This document shows, in pieces, positions 26,111 through 35,404 of a DNA stretch of 64,000 nt. The notes under the pieces are model-generated. The model had not been told where the DNA came from and did not search any database. It worked only from the letters and a program-made list of their open reading frames with translations. The translations under genes and the position numbers were made by a program. Position 1 is the first letter of the stretch. Each line of letters begins with the position of its first letter. Origin of the DNA: JAFDWI01 sp963764215 (lineage in GTDB: Bacteria > Actinomycetota > Acidimicrobiia > Acidimicrobiales > Iamiaceae); NCBI GenBank assembly GCA_963764215.1, contig CAVXRS010000005.1:310001-374000 (forward strand). Reading direction: 5' to 3'.

Positions 26111-28024
26111 TCAGTGATCGCAGTGATCGTGATGCCCCGAGGGGGGCAGGTCCATCGCCGGATTCAGGTCGAAGAAGCCGAAGGGCACCAGCTGGAAACC
26201 GCACACGTCCACGGGCATGACCGGCCACTGTTCCGGGCGCGCGACGTGGGTGATTCCGAAGGTGTGCCACACCACGACCGGTGTCCCGGTCAGCGAACGG
26301 TCCCGTGCGGTCCACTCGGGGAGGCCGCTGCCGCCGGGGTGCTGGTTCGGAAAGTCCCCGGCGGGGCGTCGTTCGCCATTGGCGGCCGGGGTGACCCAGA
26401 GGTTGTGACGGGCGAAGGTGGCGCGTTTCGCCACCGACGAGTCCGGGTCCGACAGCAACGTCGGCGACGGTCCGGCCACGAGCTGATAGCCGGTGGGTTT
26501 GCCCATCCGGTTCGTCGCCGAAGGGTTGATGATCCGCCAGGCCCGGCTGCGCGCCACGTCGATGTCCCGTCGGGCGGCGAGCTCGGTCTCGAGCAACGTG
26601 TCGGTGGGCACGAATGCGGTGCCGAGCGGGTTGTCGGGTCCGCGGGCGACGGTCACCACGTCGATCTCGTGGACTTCGTTCACCGGCCCGTCGACACAGA
26701 AGTCCAGTCGCGCACAGAACAGGTGCTGGTGCACGGCGGCCGCCACCCCGGGTGCGAGCGGGGTCGCATATGGCGATTCGGTGCCGGGGGTGACGCCCTT
26801 GGGGGACATGATGCCGGTGAGCTTGGTCTCGTGACCGATCGTGCCGTCCAGGTAGAAGTACCAGTAGAAGGCGTACTCGTAGTTTCCGATCGTGGCGATG
26901 GAGGAGACGACGAGTCGTCGGGAGCGACGCACCTCGACCCGCCCGGTGTGCAACTCGACGTGCTTCCACAAGATGCCGAAGTCTTCCTCGTGGATGCAGA
27001 TGGCATTGGGGATGGTGATCGGGTGACCCTGTTCGTTCGCGAGCACCGCGTCCAGATAGTGGATCTCGCCCAGACAGTCACAGCCCAGGGTGAGCGAGTT
27101 GGCCATGCGCCCCAGACCCCATTCGCCGACGTCGAACGCGCTCTTGAACGACTGGGAGGTGTGTGGGTCGCCGTAGGGAACGACCATCTCGCTGATCGCG
27201 GCGCGGCGCAGGATCGGCCGTGTCCGGTCGCCATCGGTGTAGGACACGTCATGCAGCACGAGCCCTTCGAGCGGATCGAGCCCGACGTGCAGCTCCCAAC
27301 GCTGCCAGCGGAGCACATGACCCTCGACGGTGAAGCTGGGCCCGTCGGGTTGGACGATCTCGAGGGTCTCGAGGTCGTTGCGGAGGGCGGGTTGGTCTTC
27401 GGGGTAGTAGCCGGCGTCTGCTGTCGGGACCGGCACCAGCTCGTGGTCTGCGAGGTCGAGTAGCTCACCGGTGGCGCAGTCGACCAGCGGCGTGAGCCCT
27501 TCGATGGGTCGGGCATAGGGGTTCGCGTGGCTGTCGGGGCGGTGGTAGCACAGACAGCGCGCCACCCGTCGCCCGGCGGTGGCCGGATCATCGAAGCCCC
27601 CGGCGGGCCACGGGTCGATCTGGACCTGGTCGACGTCGTCGATGCCCCGTCGGGCCAGCGCGGCGCGGAAGTCGTCGTCGCCGTGCAGGGCGGCCATCAC
27701 GATCAGACATTCACCCATGCCCAGCGCCGGGCGTACCCCGGCGAGACGGTCCCAGGCGATCACCTCCGCGGTGCCCGCGTCGATGCGGGCGTCGATGACC
27801 GAATCGTCGGTTCCGTCCACGATGATCAACCGGGCCACACGCGACGGGGCCCGCGACTGGTTCGTGTCGCGCGGGTCCCGGGACGCGTCGGTTCCCAGAG
27901 CCTCGTCGAGCGTGACCGTGGAGAACCAGGCGCGTTCGCTCAGCGGCCCGTGGGACCGGGCGGCGGCGACCACGCGGGTGATCTCCTCGGAGTCGAGGGA
28001 GTCGTAGGGGTGACGGTCGGTCAT
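26111..28024 (-). CDS. Copper amine oxidase (TPQ-containing primary-amine oxidase)
   Basis: The 637-residue enzyme oxidises primary amines to aldehydes with release of ammonia and hydrogen peroxide. TIGNYEYAF contains the NYE/D motif, with Tyr382 as precursor of the topaquinone cofactor. Asp298 in SAFDVGEWGLG is the catalytic base. Copper ligands are the two His of HQHLF (432 and 434) and a third in VVWHTFGITH near the C-terminus. These positions match Arthrobacter globiformis amine oxidase almost exactly. The C-terminus ends in His/Asp-rich GHHDHCDH, unusual and possibly metal-binding. The start ATG 28024 lies 4 bp after the stop of the dehydrogenase, so the two form an operon. Confidence 0.95.
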   Translation of the reverse strand: MTDRHPYDSLDSEEITRVVAAARSHGPLSERAWFSTVTLDEALGTDASRDPRDTNQSRAPSRVARLIIVDGTDDSVIDARIDAGTAEVIAWDRLAGVRPALGMGECLIVMAALHGDDDFRAALARRGIDDVDQVQIDPWPAGGFDDPATAGRRVARCLCYHRPDSHANPYARPIEGLTPLVDCATGELLDLADHELVPVPTADAGYYPEDQPALRNDLETLEIVQPDGPSFTVEGHVLRWQRWELHVGLDPLEGLVLHDVSYTDGDRTRPILRRAAISEMVVPYGDPHTSQSFKSAFDVGEWGLGRMANSLTLGCDCLGEIHYLDAVLANEQGHPITIPNAICIHEEDFGILWKHVELHTGRVEVRRSRRLVVSSIATIGNYEYAFYWYFYLDGTIGHETKLTGIMSPKGVTPGTESPYATPLAPGVAAAVHQHLFCARLDFCVDGPVNEVHEIDVVTVARGPDNPLGTAFVPTDTLLETELAARRDIDVARSRAWRIINPSATNRMGKPTGYQLVAGPSPTLLSDPDSSVAKRATFARHNLWVTPAANGERRPAGDFPNQHPGGSGLPEWTARDRSLTGTPVVVWHTFGITHVARPEQWPVMPVDVCGFQLVPFGFFDLNPAMDLPPSGHHDHCDH

Positions 28025-28028
28025 GAGC

Positions 28029-29285
28029 TCAGCTTCGTGGGTCGATGGCAACTTTGATGGCACCGCTGGTGGCCTGGTCGGCCAGTGCGAGCAGCGCGTC
28101 CCGCCAACGGGTCAGAGAGAAGGTGTGGGTCAGCATGCCGGTGAGGTCGATACGGCCGCTGCCGACGAGGTCCAGGTAGTGGGCGATGCCGTGGCGACGG
28201 ATCCCCTCGACGGTCTCGAACCCGAAAGCGTTCGACCCGACGATGGTGATCTCCTTGAAGTAGTGCGGCGACCATTCCCAACGTCCGGGTACGTGGACGC
28301 CGGTCACGGCGATCGTGCCCCGGGCGGCGAGCACGCGGGTGGTCACCTCGAAGGTCTCGGGTTTGCCGATCGTGTCGTAGGCCGCGTCGATGCCACCGGG
28401 CAGGCACATGGGCAGGCCGTCGAGCCCGTCCATCGTGGGTCGCAGCCTGCCTGCCGACCAGCGGGCCAACTCCTCGACCAACTCGGCCTGCCCGGCCAGG
28501 CGCACGACGTGGTCGGCGCCCAGCCGTGCGGCCAGGTCGGCCTGGGTGTCGAAGCGTGCGACGACCGCGATGCGGGTGCCCGGGTACAGGGCCCGCAGAA
28601 TCGCGATCGTGCACAGCCCCAGCGTGCCCGCACCCCACACCAGCACGCGGGAGTCCGATGCGGGGGGCGGATGACGGGTGACGCTGTGCAAGGCCACCGC
28701 GAACGGGTCGGCGAGCACGGCCTGGGCGTCCGTGATCTGTTCGGGAATGGCATGGAGCATCGAGGGGTGGGCGGCCACGAGCGTGGCGTACCCGCCGCCG
28801 GCGTCCGCGGAGGTGCCGAGATGGATGCCCGCCGCGATCCCTCCCGCATCGAAGTTCTCGCACAGGCTCAGATCGCCCGCGCTGCACGCGGGGCACGGTG
28901 GGTCGACCCCGCGGGGCACACAGCCCAGCCACGGGTCGATCACGACCCGGTCTCCCACGGCCACGCCGGTGGCCTCCGGGCCGAGGTCGACGACGTCGGC
29001 GACGATCTCGTGGCCGAGCACCTGGGGGAACGAGCACATGCCGCTGAGCGCGGAGTCGGTGTCGCCTTCGAAGTCGCCCAGCAGCTGTTTGGCATCCGAC
29101 CCGCAGATGCCGACCAGTCGCGGTGCCACCACCACCCAGTCGGGCCGGAGTGGCCTGGCATCGGGGAGGTCGCGTAGGCCCACCGGAGACGAGGCGAGGT
29201 TGGCGACCAACCCGGTTGCGCCCGGCGGTGGCGCCCATGCATCGGGAGCCACGCCGTAGACCAGGGCTTTCACGATCGCACCCAT
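28029..29285 (-). CDS. Zinc-dependent medium-chain alcohol dehydrogenase
   Basis: The 418-residue protein is an MDR dehydrogenase. It has the catalytic zinc site GICGSDAKQ and VLGHEIVADV (GHE), a structural-zinc-like cluster CPACSAGDLSLC, and the NAD loop VLVWGAGTLGLCTIA. It is longer than usual (about 350) because of N-terminal and central insertions. It precedes the copper amine oxidase in one operon, so it may act on the alcohol or aldehyde linked to the same amine. ATG 29285 was chosen; GTG 29273 (VKALVYGV) fits the family start as well. It is divergent from the FGGY kinase across operator-like site B. Confidence 0.88.
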   Translation of the reverse strand: MGAIVKALVYGVAPDAWAPPPGATGLVANLASSPVGLRDLPDARPLRPDWVVVAPRLVGICGSDAKQLLGDFEGDTDSALSGMCSFPQVLGHEIVADVVDLGPEATGVAVGDRVVIDPWLGCVPRGVDPPCPACSAGDLSLCENFDAGGIAAGIHLGTSADAGGGYATLVAAHPSMLHAIPEQITDAQAVLADPFAVALHSVTRHPPPASDSRVLVWGAGTLGLCTIAILRALYPGTRIAVVARFDTQADLAARLGADHVVRLAGQAELVEELARWSAGRLRPTMDGLDGLPMCLPGGIDAAYDTIGKPETFEVTTRVLAARGTIAVTGVHVPGRWEWSPHYFKEITIVGSNAFGFETVEGIRRHGIAHYLDLVGSGRIDLTGMLTHTFSLTRWRDALLALADQATSGAIKVAIDPRS

Positions 29286-29322
29286 GCCCCGGTCATCGGG
29301 CTCAACGTAGCAGCGATCGGCC

Positions 29323-29341
29323 TAACATGACACGCGTGTCA
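29323..29341. promoter_or_regulatory. Operator-like palindrome, site B, with -10 element
   Basis: TGACACGCGTGTCA (29328-29341) is a perfect 14-bp palindrome, the best of the five related sites. TAACAT (29323-29328) is a -10-like hexamer overlapping its first base. Transcription would start near 29335-29337, which coincides with a GTG at 29336, so the kinase mRNA may be leaderless. The site lies between the kinase and the divergent dehydrogenase/amine oxidase operon. Confidence 0.65.
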
Positions 29342-30736
29342 GAAACCTCGCGGACGTCGGGACCGGTCACGGTGGGCGTCGACATCGGCACGACGTCGGT
29401 CAAGGCCGTCGCGGCTGACCGCGACGGCAAGGTCCTGGCCCGCACACGCGTTCCCCACCGGCTGATCACCGAGCCTCCGGGTGCGTTCGAACACGAACCC
29501 GACACGGCCTGGAGGACCGATGTCGTGCGCGCACTTCGAGACGTGGCCGAAGGCCATGAGGTTGCCGCGGTGAACGTCGCCGCGATGGTGCCGTCGCTGA
29601 CGGCCGTCGATTCCGACGGGCATGCGCTCACGCCGGGGCTGCTCTACGGCGACGCGCGGGGCGAACACGAACGGTCCGACCCCGATCTTCCCGGCGACGG
29701 GGGAGAGCTGTTGGCGTTCGTCCGATGGGCCGCCGCGGAGGCGCCCGACGCCGCGGGGTACTGGCCCGCCCAGGCCGTGGCCAACCACGCGCTCGCCGGG
29801 GAGGGCGTCATCGACCGGTACACCGCGATGAGTACGTTTCCGCTGTTCGACCTGACCAGGTGGGATGAAGACCTGGCCCGCTCGGCGGGCACCGCCACCG
29901 ACCGGCTTCCGAGGATCGTCGGGCAGTTCGAGGCGGCCGGTCGGGTTGCCGACGGGTTGCCCGCGTCCGGCGCCCTGCTCGGCGGCGGCACCGTGGATGC
30001 GTACGGCGAACAGCTCGTCGCCGGCGCGGACGAGCCCGGAGACGTGCTGGTGATCTGTGGCACGACCCTGATCACCTGGGCCGTGACCGACACGCCGTGC
30101 ACGGCGTCCGGGCTGTGGTCGATCCCGCATCCGATGCCCGGGCGGTTCTGCATCGGTGGGCCGTCCAACGCCGGGGGACTGTTCCAGGACAGAATCGCCC
30201 GCCTGGTCGCGATCCAGGCACGCGACGAGATCGAACCCGAGCCCGGACTCGACCCCGCCGAGGTGCCGGTCTGGTTGCCCTACGTGCGCGGCGAGCGCAC
30301 CCCGTTGCACCGTCGCGACCTGCGCGCCGGACTGTTCGATCTGGGCCTCCACCACGGTTCGCCCGCGGTGGTGCGCGCGGCGCAGGAAGCCACGGCATTC
30401 GTGGTGCGCCACCACATCGAGCTGGCAACCGCGGCGGGGTTCGTGCCGAAGCGGATCGTGGCGACCGGCGGCGGTACCCGCTCGGACGGGTTGATGCAGG
30501 CCCTGGCCGACGGCACCGGGTTGGCCGTCGACGTCGCGGCGATTCCCGAGGGAGCGGCGCTGGGCTCGGCCTATCTGGCCCGATGCGCGGCCGGATTCTC
30601 CGACGGTCTCGACGGGGCCGCCGCCTGGGCCCGGACAGGTCACCGGGTCGAGCCGCGCCGGTCGTGGGCCGACGCCTGTACGGTCCGCTACCGCCGCTTC
30701 CGCTCGCTCACCGACGCCGCGCTCGCAGCCCGCTGA
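29327..30736 (+). CDS. FGGY-family carbohydrate kinase
   Basis: The protein (469 residues from ATG 29327, 466 from GTG 29336) starts its first domain with VTVGVDIGTTSVKAVAADRDG, the phosphate-1 loop of the ASKHA fold. GDVLVICGTTLITWAV and IVATGGGTRSDGLMQALADGTG form the second ATP-binding domain, the latter being the FGGY signature region. The family phosphorylates sugars and polyols such as xylulose or glycerol; the substrate is not evident. The start codon region lies inside a perfect operator palindrome, which would give strong repression. It converges on the metal-dependent-hydrolase gene. Confidence 0.88.
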   Translation: MTRVSETSRTSGPVTVGVDIGTTSVKAVAADRDGKVLARTRVPHRLITEPPGAFEHEPDTAWRTDVVRALRDVAEGHEVAAVNVAAMVPSLTAVDSDGHALTPGLLYGDARGEHERSDPDLPGDGGELLAFVRWAAAEAPDAAGYWPAQAVANHALAGEGVIDRYTAMSTFPLFDLTRWDEDLARSAGTATDRLPRIVGQFEAAGRVADGLPASGALLGGGTVDAYGEQLVAGADEPGDVLVICGTTLITWAVTDTPCTASGLWSIPHPMPGRFCIGGPSNAGGLFQDRIARLVAIQARDEIEPEPGLDPAEVPVWLPYVRGERTPLHRRDLRAGLFDLGLHHGSPAVVRAAQEATAFVVRHHIELATAAGFVPKRIVATGGGTRSDGLMQALADGTGLAVDVAAIPEGAALGSAYLARCAAGFSDGLDGAAAWARTGHRVEPRRSWADACTVRYRRFRSLTDAALAAR

Positions 30737-30817
30737 ACCGACCCGCCCCGGGGGTGGAACGCCACGGTTGGCTTTCGGCCCGGTGGTCCTCGCCGCACCC
30801 AGGTGCCCGGACGAACG

Positions 30818-31778
30818 TCAGGCGGAGCGGGCCGTCGGCCGGGATGCGCCGTCGTCCAACCAGGCCCGCCAGGCGGTCTCCATCGCCGTGGTGTCGTGGT
30901 CGAGCGGGTGGAATCCGGATTCGAAATATTCGGCGAGCCGGTTGCGCAGCCGACGGGAGATCAACGGGTTCTTCCGGTTCCGCCAGAGACTTCGCGGCAG
31001 ACGCGAGGCCCCGCCACGAGCGCGGGTCCCGCAGCACTCCGGCGACCACGTGCCAGGTGGTGATGAACACCAGCCCCAGACCAGCCAGGCGCATCGCGTT
31101 GATGCGGGTCTCCTCGTCCCCACCGACCAGTTCGAACACGTCGAATGCGACTGCCCGGTGCTCGGACTCCTCGATCGCGTGCCATGCCCAGAACCGGAAC
31201 AGTCCCTCGTCGGCGAACATGGCCTGGAGGTCGCCGTCGGTGAGCAACGCTTCGGCCATGCAGGCGGTGTAGTGCTCCAGCGCCGCCGTGAGCGCCAGCT
31301 CGAACATCGGGTCGGGTTCGGCGCTCGACTCGCCCAGGCGCTCGGACAACCCCCGCAGTGGTCCGACGCGGCTCGCCAGCCAGATCACCCGCCGCATTCC
31401 CGGGGTGAGCGGGAGCCCCTCCGCGTGCATCGTCTCCTCGACGATCTTGGAGCGGTAGCCCAGCTCGGCGAGCCGCTGGTTCAGCTTGCGATGTTGGCGT
31501 CCGTGGATGACCTCCTGGCCGATGAAGGCGTTGACCTGCCGGTTCAGATTCGGGTCGGTGACCTGGTCGCGGTAGTGGCGGACCGCGTCGATGAACATCT
31601 CCTCACCGTCGGGGAACAGCCCGGACAGAACGGCCAGCACATGCGCCGAGATGATGTCGTCGTCGGTGGCGATGGAACGGTCCAGCCCGGCGAGCATCTC
31701 GTCGAAATCGGGTCGGCGGACCACGATGGTCCGGTCCGGGTCGCGTGTCTGGACATCGAGGGTGGCGGCATCAGTCAT
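30818..31778 (-). pseudogene. Predicted metal-dependent hydrolase (COG3687/Metal_hydrol type), one apparent frameshift
   Basis: The protein has the helical diiron-like pattern of this family: NAFIGQEVIHGRQHRKLN, ALEHYTACMAEALL and WHAIEESEHRAVAFDVF, with Glu and His residues that would bind metal. Near 31010 the frame shifts from RGLAS to RLPRSLWRNRKNPLI and the family-typical end follows (ESGFHPLDHDTTAMETAWRAW), stopping at 30818. Conservation on both sides suggests an indel error. The biochemical reaction is unknown for the family. It is divergent from the glutamate-synthase-like gene. Confidence 0.75.
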
Positions 31779-31919
31779 GGCACGATGTTACCGCCGGTAG
31801 CGTCTGTGGCAATCGGTGACGCGCCATGGCAGCTCCGGTGGATGGTCGTCTTGATCCGGGAGATCGATCCGGAAGCTCACCGCTAGGGTGCGACCGATGG
31901 GTGACCGACGGCAGAGCTC

Positions 31920-33443
31920 GTGAAAAAGTCGCTGGCCGCGCTGGTCGGCGTCGGAGCGGGCCTCGTGGGGCTGGGTGCACGCGACCTGGTCCAGAAGCGC
32001 CACTCGTTGCTACGCAACTATCCGGTGACCGGTCACTTGCGCTACCTGCTCGAGGGCCTGCGGCCCGAGATCCAGCAGTACTTCATCGAGCGCAACTTCG
32101 ACGGGCGTCCCTTCAATCGGGACGTGCGCTCGGTCATCTACGAACGCGCCAAGGGAATCCAAGGCGAGAAAGCGTTCGGCACCGAGCTCGACGTCAACGC
32201 GCCGGGCTACGAATACCTGGTCCACTCGGTGGCACCAGTGCCCCCTCCGGAGCGCCCACCTCGGGTGAAGATCGGCGGGCCGGACTGTACGCGGCCCTAT
32301 GACATGGCGCTGTTGAACGTGTCGGCGATGAGCTTCGGGTCGCTTTCGGCGAACGCGGTACGGGCGCTCAACGAGGGCGCCAGGCGCGGCGGTTTCGCCC
32401 ACGACACGGGCGAAGGGGGCCTGTCCGGGTACCACCTGGAATTCGGCGGCGACCTGGTCTGGGAGATCGGCAGTGCCTACTTCGGGACCCGGACACCCGA
32501 CGGGGCATTCGATCCGGTGCAGTTCGCGGACAACGCCGCGTACGACGCGGTCAAGTGCGTGTCGTTGAAGCTGTCCCAAGGCGCCAAACCGGGTCTGGGT
32601 GGCGTGTTGCCCGCCGCGAAGGTGTCTGCCGAGATCGCCCGGGTGCGCGGGGTGCCCGAAGGGGTCAAGTGCGTCAGCCCGGCGGCGCATTCGGCGTTCA
32701 CGACGCCGGTCGGCCTGGTCGAGTTCATCGCACAGATGCGTGCGCTCGCAGGGGGCAAGCCGACCGGGTTCAAGCTCTGCGTGGGGTCTCGCACCGAGCT
32801 GCTCGGCATCGTCAAGGCGATGCTCGCCACGGACATCACCCCCGACTTCATCGTCGTCGACGGGTCCGAGGGCGGCACCGGCGCCGCACCCCTGGAGTTC
32901 TCCGACTCGGTCGGCATGCCGCTCACCCACGGGCTCATGGACGTCCACAACGCCCTGGTGGGCGCAGGTCTGCGCGACCGGATCCGTGTGGGTGCCTCCG
33001 GCAAGGTGTCGACCGGTAAGGACATCGTCGCCCGTCTGATCCAGGGTGCTGACTACACCAACTCGGCACGGGCGATGATGATGGCGATCGGTTGCATCCA
33101 GGCGCAGCTCTGCCACACCGACAAGTGTCCGGTGGGCGTGACCACGCAGAGCGCGTGGCGGCAACGGGCGATCGACGTGCCCGACAAGGCCGCACGGGTG
33201 CGGAACTACCAGCAGGCCACGGTTGCCGAGGCGATGCGGATCATGGCGTCGATGGGAGCGAGCCGTCCGGGTGAGCTGCGCACACTCCAACTCCGTCAGA
33301 ACGTGTCGAGCTCCGAATCGGCGTCCTATGCCGAACTCTACGACTGGCTGGAGCCCGGCGAGCTGCTCGCCGACCCCCCGCGGGCGTGGGCGCCGGCTTG
33401 GCACTCGGCCTCACCGGAGCACTTCGACCCGCCCGCACGCTGA
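31920..33443 (+). CDS. FMN-binding glutamate synthase-like protein (GltB central domain)
   Basis: The 507-residue protein resembles the FMN and iron-sulfur part of glutamate synthase. It has LNVSAMSFGSLSANAVRALNEGA, FIVVDGSEGGTGAAPLEF (FMN phosphate loop) and the [3Fe-4S] cysteines in GCIQAQLCHTDKCPVG. It lacks the glutaminase domain, as in archaeal-type and stand-alone homologues. An N-terminal hydrophobic segment (LAALVGVGAGLVGLGA) suggests membrane association. The GTG at 31920 gives MKKSLAALVG. The physiological electron donor and whether it makes glutamate are unknown. A 134-bp gap follows. Confidence 0.88.
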   Translation: MKKSLAALVGVGAGLVGLGARDLVQKRHSLLRNYPVTGHLRYLLEGLRPEIQQYFIERNFDGRPFNRDVRSVIYERAKGIQGEKAFGTELDVNAPGYEYLVHSVAPVPPPERPPRVKIGGPDCTRPYDMALLNVSAMSFGSLSANAVRALNEGARRGGFAHDTGEGGLSGYHLEFGGDLVWEIGSAYFGTRTPDGAFDPVQFADNAAYDAVKCVSLKLSQGAKPGLGGVLPAAKVSAEIARVRGVPEGVKCVSPAAHSAFTTPVGLVEFIAQMRALAGGKPTGFKLCVGSRTELLGIVKAMLATDITPDFIVVDGSEGGTGAAPLEFSDSVGMPLTHGLMDVHNALVGAGLRDRIRVGASGKVSTGKDIVARLIQGADYTNSARAMMMAIGCIQAQLCHTDKCPVGVTTQSAWRQRAIDVPDKAARVRNYQQATVAEAMRIMASMGASRPGELRTLQLRQNVSSSESASYAELYDWLEPGELLADPPRAWAPAWHSASPEHFDPPAR

Positions 33444-33576
33444 CCGTCGGCGAACCGGCGCCATCGGCGGACCCGGATCGAGATGTCGGATGGAGCATTC
33501 GACTTGTCGGACATCCACGCGCGTGCCCGGCTCCGAAGACCGTCGTGACCATCCGAAATCGAACCAAGGAACCGTC

Positions 33577-34461
33577 ATGAAAAAGGCCGTACTCTCCTCG
33601 TTGCCCGTTGTGGCGGCGCTCGCCCTGGTGCTCGCGTTCACCGGTGGCGCCGCCGGGGCAGCTTCACCGAGCACCACCTACACCGCCGACCTCAAGCCGG
33701 TCACGCTGAACACGCCTGACGGTGCCGCCACCGGTCAGGTCACCATCAAGATCGAAGGTGACCAGGCGACCGTGAGCGAGAAGGTCTCCGGGCTCGCCGA
33801 CAAGTTCCCCACCGACACGTCGACCCTCGAGGCGTTGGGAATCCCCACGGCGTTCGCCGGCAAGCCCTTCGCACACGTCCAGCACATCCACATCGGCGGT
33901 CAGGGCGTCTGCCCGTCCGCAGGCGCCGATGCGAACAAGGACGGCGTCATCAGCACCGCCGAGGGGGTGCCGGCCTACGGCTCGGTCGGTACGACGCTTT
34001 CGACGACCGGTTCGACCGCTGCTTCGGCCGCGACGGACGTGGCCATCGCCCCGAGCGGTGGCTCCTACACCTACCGGCGCACCTTCACGCTCAACCAGGC
34101 CACGCTCAAGTCGGTCGAGGCCGGCACCGGAGTCATCGTCGTCCACGGGTTGAACGCGGCGACCGCGCCGAAGGCGTCGCTGACGAGCCCGAGCTCGCTC
34201 GCGGTCAAGCTTCCCGATACGAACAAGCCCCTCGCGCTGGTCGGGACCGCCCCTGCGCTGTGTGGTCCGCTCAAGGCCGTGGCCACGTCGTCGGACATCT
34301 CGGCGTCGCAGATGCGGGCGATGCCCACCGGTGGAGTCCAGACCGGTGGCGGATCGACCGCGGGGCTGCAGGACGGTGCCCTGCTCGGAATCGCAACGGT
34401 GCTGATCACCGGGGCCGGCGTCATCCTGATCGCCCGACGTCGGATCGCCACCCAGGACTGA
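33577..34461 (+). CDS. Secreted CHRD-like surface protein with probable class F sorting signal
   Basis: The 294-residue protein has a signal peptide (VVAALALVLAFTGGAAGA) and a body with HVQHIHIGGQGVCPS, as in CHRD-like extracellular domains. ANKDGVISTAEG is a calcium-loop-like segment. The C-terminus is sorting-signal-like: a Gly/Thr-rich stretch (MPTGGVQTGGGSTAG), a hydrophobic helix (LLGIATVLITGAGVILIA) and an RRR tail. It lacks LPxTG. A class F sortase is encoded 90 bp downstream, so this is probably its substrate. Confidence 0.7.
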   Translation: MKKAVLSSLPVVAALALVLAFTGGAAGAASPSTTYTADLKPVTLNTPDGAATGQVTIKIEGDQATVSEKVSGLADKFPTDTSTLEALGIPTAFAGKPFAHVQHIHIGGQGVCPSAGADANKDGVISTAEGVPAYGSVGTTLSTTGSTAASAATDVAIAPSGGSYTYRRTFTLNQATLKSVEAGTGVIVVHGLNAATAPKASLTSPSSLAVKLPDTNKPLALVGTAPALCGPLKAVATSSDISASQMRAMPTGGVQTGGGSTAGLQDGALLGIATVLITGAGVILIARRRIATQD

Positions 34462-34487
34462 CCGTTCCGCCCGATCGACCACGTCCC

Positions 34488-34527
34488 GGGTGCCCCGGCC
34501 GCCTTGCTCCGAGCGGCCGGGGCACCC
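34488..34527. terminator. Strong hairpin between surface protein and sortase
   Basis: A perfect 15-bp stem (arm GGGTGCCCCGGCCGC, 34488-34502, complement 34513-34527) with a 10-nt loop. No U-tract follows, so it may be an attenuator or processing site that lowers sortase expression relative to its substrate, or an intrinsic terminator of the GC-rich type. Confidence 0.65.
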
Positions 34528-34551
34528 GCATCCGAGTCCGAGGAGCCGTCC

Positions 34552-35283
34552 ATGATCGCCGACCGCGAAGACCTCGATGATCCTCGTCGGCGACTGCGGG
34601 TCGCACTGGCCGTGATCGCCGGGGTGCTGGTCCTCGTCGGCGGCACGCTGATCGGGATCGTGGTCAGCTCCCAGCACCATGCGCCCCAGCCCGCGGCGTC
34701 CGCGGCCGGCACCGTCGGTCGTCGTGCCACGACCTCGACGCTTCCCGGGCCCTCGTCGACGACGGCCCCTTCGTCGACGACACCGCCTTCGACGACCCGG
34801 GCGGCGGCCCCGACCCAGGCCCCGCCCACGCAGATCGCGATCCCCTCCATCGGTGTGCACTCGAAGGTCCAGGTACTGGGACTGCAATCCGACGGCGCAC
34901 TCCAGGTCCCCCAACCCGGACCGCACTATGACCAAGCCGCCTGGTGCGACTGTTCGCCGAACCCGGGGCAGCAGGGCCCCTCGGTCATCATCGGTCACGT
35001 CGACTCGGCCGCCTCGGGGCCGTCGGTGTTCTTCCGGCTCGGTGCGCTGACGCCTGGCGCCACGGTCACGGTGACCCATGCCGACGGCGTCACCGACACG
35101 TTCCGGGTGAACGGCGTCCGACGATTTGCCAAGGACCACTTCCCCACGGAGCTGGTCTACGGAAACACCCCGGATCCACAGCTCAGGCTCATCACCTGTG
35201 GTGGCAGCTTCGACGACGCCACCGGTCATTACGTCGACGACATCGTGGTGTTCGCGACCCTCTCGGCTCCGTCGGCGACCTGA
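34552..35283 (+). CDS. Class F sortase
   Basis: The 243-residue protein has an N-terminal membrane anchor (VALAVIAGVLVLVGGTLIGIVV). A Thr/Ser/Pro spacer (about residues 55-90) and a sortase barrel follow. Catalytic residues are His in VIIGHVDS, Cys in RLITCGG and Arg just before it (QLRLITC). TQIAIPSIGVHSKV is the usual domain start. ATG 34552 was chosen because GAGGAG lies upstream. Sortases cleave a C-terminal signal and join the protein to the cell wall; class F enzymes are typical of actinobacteria. The adjacent CHRD-like protein is the apparent substrate. Confidence 0.88.
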   Translation: MIADREDLDDPRRRLRVALAVIAGVLVLVGGTLIGIVVSSQHHAPQPAASAAGTVGRRATTSTLPGPSSTTAPSSTTPPSTTRAAAPTQAPPTQIAIPSIGVHSKVQVLGLQSDGALQVPQPGPHYDQAAWCDCSPNPGQQGPSVIIGHVDSAASGPSVFFRLGALTPGATVTVTHADGVTDTFRVNGVRRFAKDHFPTELVYGNTPDPQLRLITCGGSFDDATGHYVDDIVVFATLSAPSAT

Positions 35284-35404
35284 ATCGGCCACCTGGATCG
35301 CCGTCTGGATCGCCCGACTTTCCGAGGTACCGAGGTCGGCCGGCCAGAACGGCGACGCTCTCCGATCCTTCACGGAGCACCCCGGGGATGGGATCATCTT
35401 GGCG

